Shown here: one piece after another, positions 45,236 to 52,401 of the stretch
Position numbering within the stretch: the stretch's first letter is position 1
Layout of the letters: each line of letters starts with the position of its first letter
Source of the DNA: Paracoccaceae bacterium
GTDB lineage: Bacteria > Pseudomonadota > Alphaproteobacteria > Rhodobacterales > Rhodobacteraceae
Length of the DNA: 64,000 nucleotides
Direction of reading: 5' to 3'
Assembly (NCBI GenBank): GCA_902554885.1
Contig: CACDPV010000005.1
Location: forward strand, 1-64,000
The notes under the pieces: model-generated
Told to the model about the DNA's origin: nothing
Database searches by the model: none
Seen by the model: the letters and a program-made list of their open reading frames with translations, nothing else
Translations under genes and position numbers: made by a program

Positions 45236-46306
45236 CTAATTGGTGGGGTCGAAAGACGATGGAAAGGGTGTTATCTTTCCATCGTCGCTGCTTTCTGCGC
45301 CCAAGTAGGCAAGGCTGCCGCCAGCGCGGAAATTAAATGTCTGATCTGCAGACGGTGGTTTTGGAAATTCAGTTTTGTTTATAAATGATAAAACTGTTCT
45401 GCCCGCTCCTGCTCCAAGCATCTTTGGCTCGGTTACTATTGTGGCTAAGGTTGGTTCCACCATTAAACCAACATCTATGCCATCAAAGCCAATTATCGAT
45501 AGATCTCGAGGTACATTAAGCGCAAGTTTTCTAGCACTACGTACAATTGCAAGTGCTAGAAAATCGTTTGATGCGAAAATACCTGTGATGGATGGGTTTT
45601 CACGAAGAAACAGCTTCAATTTCATAGTTAAGTCTTCGAAATCTTCACTAATTTCTAAAAGTTGTGGTTTTTTCATACCTCTTGCTTTACATCCAGCGCA
45701 ATACCCTTCGTATCTTTGCCTAGCTCTATCGGATTTATTAAAATTTAAAGCTAAAAAACCTGTCTGATTGTGCAGATTTTCTGAAAAAGCTTGAGCGACC
45801 CTTGCGGCTGCTGCTTCATCATCTACTGACCAACTTTCATGGCTCACTGGCGCATTATTATAAAGTAGGCAGTGAGGTAAACTACGGTTTCTTATGATTG
45901 ATAAACCTTCGCTTCTCTCAGCGTCACTGACTGTTAATACAATGCCTGCAACCTGCTTGGAAATTAGTGTGCGGATTGCGCTTAATTCACTCTCTGGACT
46001 ATAATTTGTACAAATAAGAAGCATCTGGTACCCAGAAGAAGTTAATACTTCTTGAGCGCCCTGTAGTGCGTCAGCATAAACAGGGTTAGCAATTGAGGGA
46101 ACAACGAAGCCAATTGTACGGGTCGTTGAGCTCTGCAAAGATCGGCCAACTTCACTAAATTGAAAATCTAATTCTTTTACAGCTGCTGCGACACGACTTC
46201 GCATTTCCGGACTGGCGGATCCAGTATTATTTAGAACCCTGCTGACCGTTGCAACACCGCAGCCGGCCTTTAATGCAACATCCTTAATTGTCGCTGACTG
46301 ATGCAT
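45236..46306 (-). CDS. LacI-family transcriptional regulator
   Basis: The 356-residue regulator has the LacI helix-turn-helix TIKDVALKAGCGVATVSRVLN at the N-terminus and a periplasmic-binding-protein-like effector domain (TIGFVVPSIANPVYADALQGA, ASNDFLALAI, LSIIGFDGIDV). ATG at 46306 follows GGGAGGA; a frame extending to 46339 has no RBS. It is 27 nt ahead of the binding-protein gene on the same strand, so it probably heads the operon. A perfect LacI-type palindrome lies 146 bp upstream of its start. Confidence 0.92.
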   Translation of the reverse strand: MHQSATIKDVALKAGCGVATVSRVLNNTGSASPEMRSRVAAAVKELDFQFSEVGRSLQSSTTRTIGFVVPSIANPVYADALQGAQEVLTSSGYQMLLICTNYSPESELSAIRTLISKQVAGIVLTVSDAERSEGLSIIRNRSLPHCLLYNNAPVSHESWSVDDEAAAARVAQAFSENLHNQTGFLALNFNKSDRARQRYEGYCAGCKARGMKKPQLLEISEDFEDLTMKLKLFLRENPSITGIFASNDFLALAIVRSARKLALNVPRDLSIIGFDGIDVGLMVEPTLATIVTEPKMLGAGAGRTVLSFINKTEFPKPPSADQTFNFRAGGSLAYLGAESSDDGKITPFPSSFDPTN

Positions 46307-46451
46307 ACTCCATCCTCCCACATGCGTATACAAATTCATCGTAAATTTTTTATTTCAAATCGAGTTTATGTAAGTTTGATCAATAATCTTTTTAAATAAA
46401 CTGGTATTAAGAATGATATTAGTTTTTAAAGCCACCCTTGAGGAAATAAAA

Positions 46452-46467
46452 TTGGAAACGTTTCCAA
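46452..46467. promoter_or_regulatory. LacI-family operator palindrome
   Basis: TTGGAAACGTTTCCAA is a perfect 16-bp palindrome with the central CG and the GGAAACGTTTCC core typical of LacI/GalR-family operators. It lies in the region upstream of the LacI-type gene and the divergent methyltransferase gene, so it probably mediates autoregulation and control of the ABC operon, and perhaps of the methyltransferase. Confidence 0.8.
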
Positions 46468-46595
46468 ACAAGTTAACACCTAATCTTGTTTCACGCAAGC
46501 TTTCTTAAAACAGTTTTATAATAAGTATTATTTTCAATGGGTTAATTTTTGAAAAATTTTTAAAAACAAATATTCTTTTCTAGTTAGGTAATTTT

Positions 46596-46642
46596 GATTA
46601 GCAATAGATTCGGTAGGTTCTAACTTCCTAAAGTTGCTAATC
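46596..46642 (+). repeat. 9-bp inverted repeat in the methyltransferase leader
   Basis: GATTAGCAA (46596-46604) is perfectly complementary to TTGCTAATC (46634-46642), with a 29-base interior that contains a further imperfect AGG/CCT pairing. It lies 64 nt before the methyltransferase ATG. It could be a protein-binding site or a leader hairpin. I do not recognise a known SAM or SAH riboswitch consensus in it. Confidence 0.4.
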
Positions 46643-46705
46643 ATATATAGAGTGACTAAAACCAATGGAATTGAATTTTGGATTTTCTGACTGGAGCCTC
46701 CACAA

Positions 46706-47485
46706 ATGTCTGACGAAGTACTATATGATCAACAAGTGATAGGATTTCTAGAAGAGATCTGGGGGGATGGTTTCTTGTCGCCAGGTGGAGCCGATGAAGT
46801 GCGTCGTGTCTTACAAGGGATTACCATTAGTGGTAAATTGGTAATTGATATTGGCTGTGGTTCGGGTGCTTGTGCAATATTGTTAGCTAAGGAATATGGT
46901 GCGGATAGAGTGATTGGCATTGACGTAGAAAAGCCTGTTTGCGATGCTGCAATAAATCGAGTTAAAGCAGATGGAGCTTCCGAAAAAGTTACGATTAGAT
47001 TAGTCGAGCCTGGGCCTCTGCCATTTACGAATGGTGAAGTTGATGTTGTTTTTTCGAAAGATTCAATAATTCATATACCGGATAAAGAAACTATGGCGCT
47101 TGATGCTTTCCGTATCCTCAAGCCAGGTGGACAATTTGCAGCATCTGATTGGTTAATTAGTCACGATAATGACCCTTCCCCGCAAATGGCAGATTATATC
47201 AAGGCCGAAGGACTTGATTTTGCAATGGCGTCGCCGGGCAGGTACGAAAATGCCATGAAGAAAGCGGGTTTCGTAGATATTGAGTTAGTTAATAGAAATT
47301 CTTGGTATGCTAATGAAGCCGAAAAAGAGCTGCAATGGTTAAAAGGATCAAATCGCTCTGAACTTCAAGCTCGTCATGGTAAAGATTTTATTGATCATCA
47401 AGTGGAAATTTGGTCAAAACTAGTTGCTGTTTTGAAAACGGGCGAACATTGTCCACACCACATTCGTGCTCGCAAACCTTTCTGA
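46706..47485 (+). CDS. SAM-dependent methyltransferase (class I)
   Basis: The 259-residue protein has motif I VIDIGCGSGACAILLA, the acidic post-motif VIGIDVE, DVVFSKDSIIHIPDK and FRILKPGGQFAASDWL, a layout close to phosphoethanolamine- and sterol-type N- or C-methyltransferases (SKDSIIHI is typical of the phosphoethanolamine N-methyltransferase group). A GGAG box precedes the ATG. Methylation of an amine or amino alcohol fits the osmolyte context but is not proven. It is monocistronic as far as can be seen. Confidence 0.82.
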   Translation: MSDEVLYDQQVIGFLEEIWGDGFLSPGGADEVRRVLQGITISGKLVIDIGCGSGACAILLAKEYGADRVIGIDVEKPVCDAAINRVKADGASEKVTIRLVEPGPLPFTNGEVDVVFSKDSIIHIPDKETMALDAFRILKPGGQFAASDWLISHDNDPSPQMADYIKAEGLDFAMASPGRYENAMKKAGFVDIELVNRNSWYANEAEKELQWLKGSNRSELQARHGKDFIDHQVEIWSKLVAVLKTGEHCPHHIRARKPF

Positions 47486-47519
47486 TAAAAAATAAGATAA
47501 ATTTATCAGACAAGCTTCT

Positions 47520-47623
47520 TCACATTCCGTCGCGATGTGGGATCTGAAAAAACGATTCATTGCTGTAACAGGACCAATTTTCACAGGCTCAGAAAGAATA
47601 TCGCAACGAGAGTGATGTGCCAT
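47520..47623 (-). pseudogene. N-terminal remnant of a trimethylamine-dehydrogenase-like flavoenzyme
   Basis: On the minus strand, DILSEPVKIGPVTAMNRF matches the N-terminal barrel strand of the trimethylamine/dimethylamine dehydrogenase family (DILFEP..IGP.T..NRFYQVPH). Directly after a TTTTTT run the matching continues in another frame as FQIPHRDGM, which equals the family's YQVPHCNGM, and then hits a stop. So a single-base frameshift followed by loss of the remaining roughly 700 codons is visible. Only about 35 codons survive. Confidence 0.65.
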
Positions 47624-47725
47624 GGGTTTACCAGTTAGAAGTTCGAGACTATTGTCTATGAGACTGTTACATGATTGGGAATTTTTTTATAAAATTCAAC
47701 CGCTAGGGCACGTGAGGTTCGTAAA

Positions 47726-48844
47726 ATGAAAATCGATACATTTGGTGTGGAAATGTGGATGAATGAATGGGAAACCAAATGTGAATTCAATCTGGCCGAG
47801 ACGTGCGTAGAAAGTTTGACAATTGACCAGCTGTTCCAAATTACGGGCAAGAATGAAAAAGATTTATCTGAAATACTGAGCCTTAAAATGACTTACGGTG
47901 AGATCAAAGGTTCTGATCGGCTCAGAAAAGCAATAGCTGCTTTGTACGAGAAACAAACTCTTGAAAATGTGCTTGTTACTCATGGGACGATAGGGGCTAA
48001 TATGTTGGTACATAAAACGCTAGTCGACAGTGGCGACCAGGTGGTTTCAGTTGTACCAACGTACCAGCAGCATTTTTCAATTCCCAAAAGTATAGGTGCC
48101 GACGTGCACTTTTTGAAATTGCGGGAAGAAAATAATTGGTTGCCAGATTTAGATGAGCTCAAAAAGCTTGTTACGCCCGGCACAAAACTAATTGCATTGA
48201 CAAATCCCAATAATCCAACGGGATCACTTATCGACAAAGAAATGCTTGCTCGAATTGCAGAAATAGCAGCTGAGGCTGGGTCATGGGTTTTATGTGATGA
48301 AGTCTATCGTGGTACTGACCAGCATGGAACTGGAATGACTGCGTCAATAACAGACATCTATGAAAAAGGAATAAGCACGGCAGGAATGTCCAAGGCTTAC
48401 AGTTTGGCTGGATTAAGGCTTGGCTGGGTTGCAGCTCCTCAGAAGGTTATTGAGGATGTGATGATCCACCGTGACTACGATACCATCAGTGTTGGCATGG
48501 TTGATGATTATCTTGCTACCGTTGCTTTAGAGAGTGTTGATCGGTTATTGGAACGCTCACATAAAATCACTCGAGGTAACTTAAGCTATCTATCATCTTG
48601 GCTGGACGGAGAAACAAAACTTTCGTGGGTTAAGCCAAGTTCGGGTACTACTGCATTAATAAAAATCGAATTGCCAATCAAATCATACGATTTTTGTGTA
48701 AAGCTTCTAAAGAAGACAGGTGTGATGTTTACGCCTGGAGCGGCAATGGGAATGGAAGGTTTTATCAGAGTTGGTTATGCCAACAATCCGGAAGTTTTAA
48801 GAGTGGGTTTGAGCCGGGTGTCAGAATATCTAAAAAATATTTAA
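47726..48844 (+). CDS. Class I/II PLP-dependent aminotransferase
   Basis: The 372-residue fold-type I enzyme has TNPNNPTGS, the cofactor Asp in VLCDEVYRG, and the Schiff-base lysine in GMSKAYSLAGLRLGW. The Arg in FIRVGYANN is the carboxylate binder. It starts a run of three amino-acid-type enzymes (aminotransferase, cyclodeaminase, dehydratase) on one strand, with gaps of 65 and 18 nt. It would deaminate or transaminate an amino acid or amino acid-like compound. Exact substrate is not known. Confidence 0.87.
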   Translation: MKIDTFGVEMWMNEWETKCEFNLAETCVESLTIDQLFQITGKNEKDLSEILSLKMTYGEIKGSDRLRKAIAALYEKQTLENVLVTHGTIGANMLVHKTLVDSGDQVVSVVPTYQQHFSIPKSIGADVHFLKLREENNWLPDLDELKKLVTPGTKLIALTNPNNPTGSLIDKEMLARIAEIAAEAGSWVLCDEVYRGTDQHGTGMTASITDIYEKGISTAGMSKAYSLAGLRLGWVAAPQKVIEDVMIHRDYDTISVGMVDDYLATVALESVDRLLERSHKITRGNLSYLSSWLDGETKLSWVKPSSGTTALIKIELPIKSYDFCVKLLKKTGVMFTPGAAMGMEGFIRVGYANNPEVLRVGLSRVSEYLKNI

Positions 48845-48909
48845 ATTATTTTACTGACGTAAATAAAGTTATGGCTTTACGATAATCCAAGATAAGGATT
48901 TTAAATTTT

Positions 48910-49863
48910 ATGTATGATCTAAATAAATCTAAAATTATGGAACTGTTTCAGTTCGATAATGCAGCAAAAGGTATCAGTGAGGCATATGTTGCGTCGTCTA
49001 GTGGCCGTGTGCAAACAGGGGACGTCGTTCACTTAAGCTTCCCAGAAACAAACGGTGACTGTCACGTTAAATCTGGTCATATTCGTCATACGGATTCGTA
49101 TGTAATTAAAATTGCCTCTGGATTTTATAATAATCCATCAAAAGGACTCCCATCTTCAAATGGCATGATGCTAGCATTCTCTGCTAGGACTGGAGAACCG
49201 ACGGCAATTCTAAGGGATGAGGGTTGGCTAACGGATATGCGGACTGGCATAGGCGGTGCGATAGCAACCAAAGCTTTAGCAGCTAAATATGCGAAAAGAG
49301 TTTTAATAATTGGATCTGGTATTCAGGCGCAATTTCAAGCTAAGTGCTTGGCATCGTTGATGCCTAGAAGATCATTTAATTTCAATATTTGGGGTAGAAA
49401 TATAAGTGCTGCTTCTACTCTCGTGGAAGAGCTTCAAAGTAATAATTTAAATGCTGATGTTGCCACAAATTTAGACGAGGAGGTCTCACTTGCAGATATC
49501 ATAATTACCACAACTCCAGCGACATCCCCTTTATTCGGGGATAATTTAGTGCGGCCTGGTACCCATATCACGGCTATTGGAGCTGATACTCATGGCAAGC
49601 AGGAATTGCCAACAAGCTTAATTGAGTCCGCCTCGCTTTTAGTTTGTGATATGACGTCACAGTCATTGAACCATGGTGATTTTCAGGTCATTAATGATAC
49701 TGATCTATCAAAAAAGGTAGTAGAATTAGGTAATATTTTGTCTAATAGTTGTGCAGGTCGCACCTCGGATAATGATATTACTATTGCAGATCTTACAGGT
49801 ATAGCCGCTCAAGATATTGCAATCACAAGTGGAATTATTGATGCTGCAGAATTTGAAAAATAG
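48910..49863 (+). CDS. Ornithine cyclodeaminase / mu-crystallin family protein (EutC- or BhcD-like)
   Basis: The 317-residue protein has the family segments YVIKIASGFYNNPSKGLPSSNGMM, LTDMRTGIGGAIATKALA, the Rossmann motif VLIIGSGIQAQFQAKCL and ITAIGADTHGKQELP. Related proteins are ornithine cyclodeaminase, alanine dehydrogenase, EutC of (hydroxy)ectoine catabolism and BhcD iminosuccinate reductase of the beta-hydroxyaspartate cycle. Pairing with a threonine-dehydratase-like gene 18 nt downstream recalls EutBC and BhcBD, but no ectoine hydrolase or BhcC is present. Subfamily left open. Confidence 0.82.
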   Translation: MYDLNKSKIMELFQFDNAAKGISEAYVASSSGRVQTGDVVHLSFPETNGDCHVKSGHIRHTDSYVIKIASGFYNNPSKGLPSSNGMMLAFSARTGEPTAILRDEGWLTDMRTGIGGAIATKALAAKYAKRVLIIGSGIQAQFQAKCLASLMPRRSFNFNIWGRNISAASTLVEELQSNNLNADVATNLDEEVSLADIIITTTPATSPLFGDNLVRPGTHITAIGADTHGKQELPTSLIESASLLVCDMTSQSLNHGDFQVINDTDLSKKVVELGNILSNSCAGRTSDNDITIADLTGIAAQDIAITSGIIDAAEFEK

Positions 49864-49881
49864 AATTGAAGGAAATTATTT

Positions 49882-50847
49882 ATGAGTGCATCTTCGACAG
49901 TACTTCAACAGGCCGCTCTCTCAGTATCAGCCTATAGTCGAATTAAGCCTTGGTTGAGCCCTACACCATGCATTCCATCACGTCAGGTGCTAACAGAAAA
50001 AACTGAACTTTACTATAAGGCTGATAATTTCCAAAAAACTGGTTCCTTTAAATTTAGAGGGGCACTATCAAAATTGACCTCGATGTCGACCGACGTACCA
50101 GCAATCACTGCTTCATCTGGAAATCATGGCCTAGGCCTTTCAACAGCTGCAAAGTTAACAGGTCACAATTTAACTGTCGTACTACCTGAAACTGTAGCTC
50201 GTGAGAAGTTGGAGAAAATTAAGGCACTTGGTGTTGAAACTATTTTGCATTCCAATGACTCTGGCATTGCTGAGCAACATGCGCAGAAGCTAGCGAAAGA
50301 GCAGGGGAAAATATATGTTTCGCCCTATAATGATCCGCAAATTATCGCTGGTCAAGGAACACTAGCAATCGAGTTATTGGATCAGCTTCCTAGGCTTGAT
50401 GTGGTATATGTTTCTATTGGTGGAGGAGGGTTGATTTCAGGTATTGGTTCTGTGCTAAAGGCTTTCTCACCAAAAACTAGAGTTGTTGGTGTGAGTGCTA
50501 AGAATTCTGCAGAGCTAGCTGCAAGTATTAGGGCTGGTAAAATGGTTAAAGTTGATCATCACGAAACCTTGGCGGATGGATGTGCTGGTGGTGTCGACAG
50601 TGATACTATAACACTTGGTTTGGGAACAGAAGTAATCGATGATCTGATTGACTGTTCTGAAAAACAAATAGTGTCAGGCCTGCAGCAGATTGCTTGGAGT
50701 GAAAAAATGTTGGTAGAGGGGTCTGCAGGTTTGGCCTACGCTGCTTGGCAAGAAGATGCTCGAAAAAATAATAATAAAATAAGCGCAGTTGTTCTGTGTG
50801 GAGCGAATTTTGACAAAGAAACCTTATCTCCAATTGTCAATTTGTAA
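49882..50847 (+). CDS. Threonine/serine dehydratase family PLP enzyme (EutB- or BhcB-like)
   Basis: The 321-residue fold-type II PLP protein has the lysine motif KTGSFKFRGAL, the phosphate-binding SSGNHGLGLS, VVYVSIGGGGLISGIG and ADGCAGGVDS. It would eliminate water from a hydroxyamino acid such as serine, threonine or hydroxyaspartate. It follows the cyclodeaminase-like gene by 18 nt with an AAGGA box. EutB and BhcB are similar enzymes in similar gene pairs. It ends the aminotransferase-cyclodeaminase-dehydratase unit. Confidence 0.85.
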   Translation: MSASSTVLQQAALSVSAYSRIKPWLSPTPCIPSRQVLTEKTELYYKADNFQKTGSFKFRGALSKLTSMSTDVPAITASSGNHGLGLSTAAKLTGHNLTVVLPETVAREKLEKIKALGVETILHSNDSGIAEQHAQKLAKEQGKIYVSPYNDPQIIAGQGTLAIELLDQLPRLDVVYVSIGGGGLISGIGSVLKAFSPKTRVVGVSAKNSAELAASIRAGKMVKVDHHETLADGCAGGVDSDTITLGLGTEVIDDLIDCSEKQIVSGLQQIAWSEKMLVEGSAGLAYAAWQEDARKNNNKISAVVLCGANFDKETLSPIVNL

Positions 50848-50984
50848 TAACTCAGAAGTTACTCAAAGAAACGTTATTATTAAAGTGAAATAAAAATACT
50901 ACAATTTGAAACAAAATTTCTATTTCCCCCCCACACTCTAGTTTCCATATGATAAACAAACCTCAGCCAACAAGGGAGAAAAAA

Positions 50985-51410
50985 ATGGTAGAAAGTTTTG
51001 GTGGTTCTTTGAACCTAATAATATGGATTATTGCAACGCTTGGTGCAGGTTATTATTCATACAGGTGTCTTTTTGGAACTAGGGGGATGATTGATCAGTA
51101 TGGCGCAGGGGATGGAGCCGCTTTTCCATTAGTGTTAATTGGAACCTTTGCCGGTGCAGGTTTTATAATGGGGATTGTTATCTTAATTTCCGGACCTCAA
51201 CATGCATGGGCGTTTGTAACATATAGCTTTGTTCAATCAGTTTTAGGAATTATATTTGGCTTAAGAATCCTTCGCAGCGAATGGGCAGAAGTTGACGGTG
51301 TAAAAATGTCGAACGAATTTTGGATTTCGCCTCTGGTTTTTACAGCTTTGTATGGTTTTCTATTATTCAACATGCAAGAAATTTTGTATGTAACGGACGC
51401 CGCTAGCTAA
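50985..51410 (+). CDS. Small integral membrane protein of unknown function
   Basis: The 141-residue protein has four predicted membrane segments (about residues 8-27, 45-66, 70-93 and 111-130). ATG at 50985 is preferred as it follows AGGGAGA; an upstream in-frame ATG (50949) lacks an RBS. I do not recognise a family. It stands between the dehydratase gene and the convergent DeoR gene. Its gene is preceded by a poly-C run near 50929. Confidence 0.6.
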   Translation: MVESFGGSLNLIIWIIATLGAGYYSYRCLFGTRGMIDQYGAGDGAAFPLVLIGTFAGAGFIMGIVILISGPQHAWAFVTYSFVQSVLGIIFGLRILRSEWAEVDGVKMSNEFWISPLVFTALYGFLLFNMQEILYVTDAAS

Positions 51411-51490
51411 AGAAACTTATTTTATCTGGGTCTCTTTTGTTTCAGTTCGTAAGAGTCCCTGATGATAAGATATGCGGATATGCGCCTTTT

Positions 51491-51523
51491 GTGGCTGAAT
51501 AAATAATATATTTATTCGGCCAC
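51491..51523. terminator. Bidirectional hairpin between the small membrane protein and deoR-like genes
   Basis: A 14-position stem, GTGGCTGAATAAAT with ATTTATTCGGCCAC, is complementary at all but one G-T position with a five-base loop. It overlaps the stop codon of the DeoR-type gene and lies 80 nt past the stop of the convergent membrane-protein gene. T tracts are weak on both sides. Confidence 0.55.
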
Positions 51524-52270
51524 TACTACGTCAAGAGAAGAAGTCAGATGCTGAAACTGCCGTAAAATTGGCTTGTCCGTTAACAAATAATCACCAGGTT
51601 TCAATTCAGGTTGTTTAAGTGATGGCTTCCTGTTCTGTGGTAAAAATTTTGAATGATCTACTGCCATTATAGTTTTAGAAGAGTTTTCAAGCATTGCTGT
51701 TGCCATATCAACTTCACATTGCTCGTGGACTAAAAACCCCTTTCTTTCGTCAACTAATGATGCTGATAATAGCGCGTAGTCCACATGAATTCTCTCAATT
51801 ATTTCAAAGGCTGATCGATCAAATGATGCACCATCATGATGTCGTAACTGAGTACCTGCCATTGAAACATTATTTCCAGGTATCATTGATAAGGTACTCG
51901 CCACAAATGCAGAATTAGTTACAACGGTTAGGTACCTTCTTTCCCTCAAAGCCTGTGCCGCGAAGGCAGATGTAGATCCTGTATCTATGGCAATCCGATC
52001 TCCATCTTTAATCAAATCTAATAGTGACCGAGCTATAGCTATTTTTGCTAATTTGTTTTGGCTCATTCTGGACATAAATGGTGGATCTATAGGTGAGCGA
52101 TTTGATACTAACGCTCCGTGGACTTTTGCAATCTCGCCACGCTCTACTAGGGGACGGACTACCCGGCGGATGGTTTGGTCGGATACGCTCAATGCACGCG
52201 CTAGCTCCAGTACCGTGATACTGCCTTGCATGTTTACAATTTCTCGTATTTGTATCTCGTATTTTGACAT
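51512..52270 (-). CDS. DeoR-family transcriptional regulator
   Basis: The 252-residue regulator has the DeoR winged helix (GSITVLELARALSVSDQTIRRVVRPLVERG with HTH about residues 20-40) and the DeoRC sugar-phosphate isomerase-like effector domain (GDRIAIDTGSTSAFAAQAL, LTVVTNS, MAVDHSKF). ATG at 52270 is preferred to GTG at 52285. It is divergent from the FAD-GcvT gene at 52402. DeoR ligands are usually phosphorylated, and two kinase-like genes lie in the controlled region. A paired decamer operator sits just upstream. Confidence 0.9.
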   Translation of the reverse strand: MSKYEIQIREIVNMQGSITVLELARALSVSDQTIRRVVRPLVERGEIAKVHGALVSNRSPIDPPFMSRMSQNKLAKIAIARSLLDLIKDGDRIAIDTGSTSAFAAQALRERRYLTVVTNSAFVASTLSMIPGNNVSMAGTQLRHHDGASFDRSAFEIIERIHVDYALLSASLVDERKGFLVHEQCEVDMATAMLENSSKTIMAVDHSKFLPQNRKPSLKQPELKPGDYLLTDKPILRQFQHLTSSLDVVVAE

Positions 52271-52323
52271 GAAATCCCTTGTCACTCGATATAACTTGAT
52301 TGATTACCAAGGCAAATCGCCTG

Positions 52324-52342
52324 AAATCAACAAAAATCAACA
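52324..52342 (+). promoter_or_regulatory. Candidate DeoR operator 1 (decamer direct repeat)
   Basis: The 19-mer AAATCAACAAAAATCAACA contains the tandem decamer ATCAACAAAA repeated (one helical turn apart). It lies between the DeoR-type gene and the divergent FAD-GcvT gene A. The same 19-mer occurs inverted at 55819-55837 before the ABC operon, and I saw no further copy elsewhere in the window. Confidence 0.65.
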
Positions 52343-52401
52343 AAAACATTGATAATATTATTTTCAGTAGTATCTTTTTCTGAAATAATCGGATCGAGTG
52401 A

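Larger units (their letters stand above)
46307..46705. other. 399-bp AT-rich intergenic region between lacI-like and methyltransferase genes
   Basis: This is a divergent promoter region. It holds a perfect 16-bp LacI-type palindrome (46452-46467), and a separate 9-bp inverted repeat (46596-46642) closer to the methyltransferase gene. No open reading frame with coding character was seen. Promoter hexamers are too common in this AT-rich stretch to call. Confidence 0.6.

Noticed and set aside
50925-50938. Poly-C run (CCCCCCC) upstream of the small membrane protein gene
   Set aside because: Could be a phase-variable tract, but it is in an intergenic region of an AT-rich genome with no promoter evidence; may also be a sequencing homopolymer.
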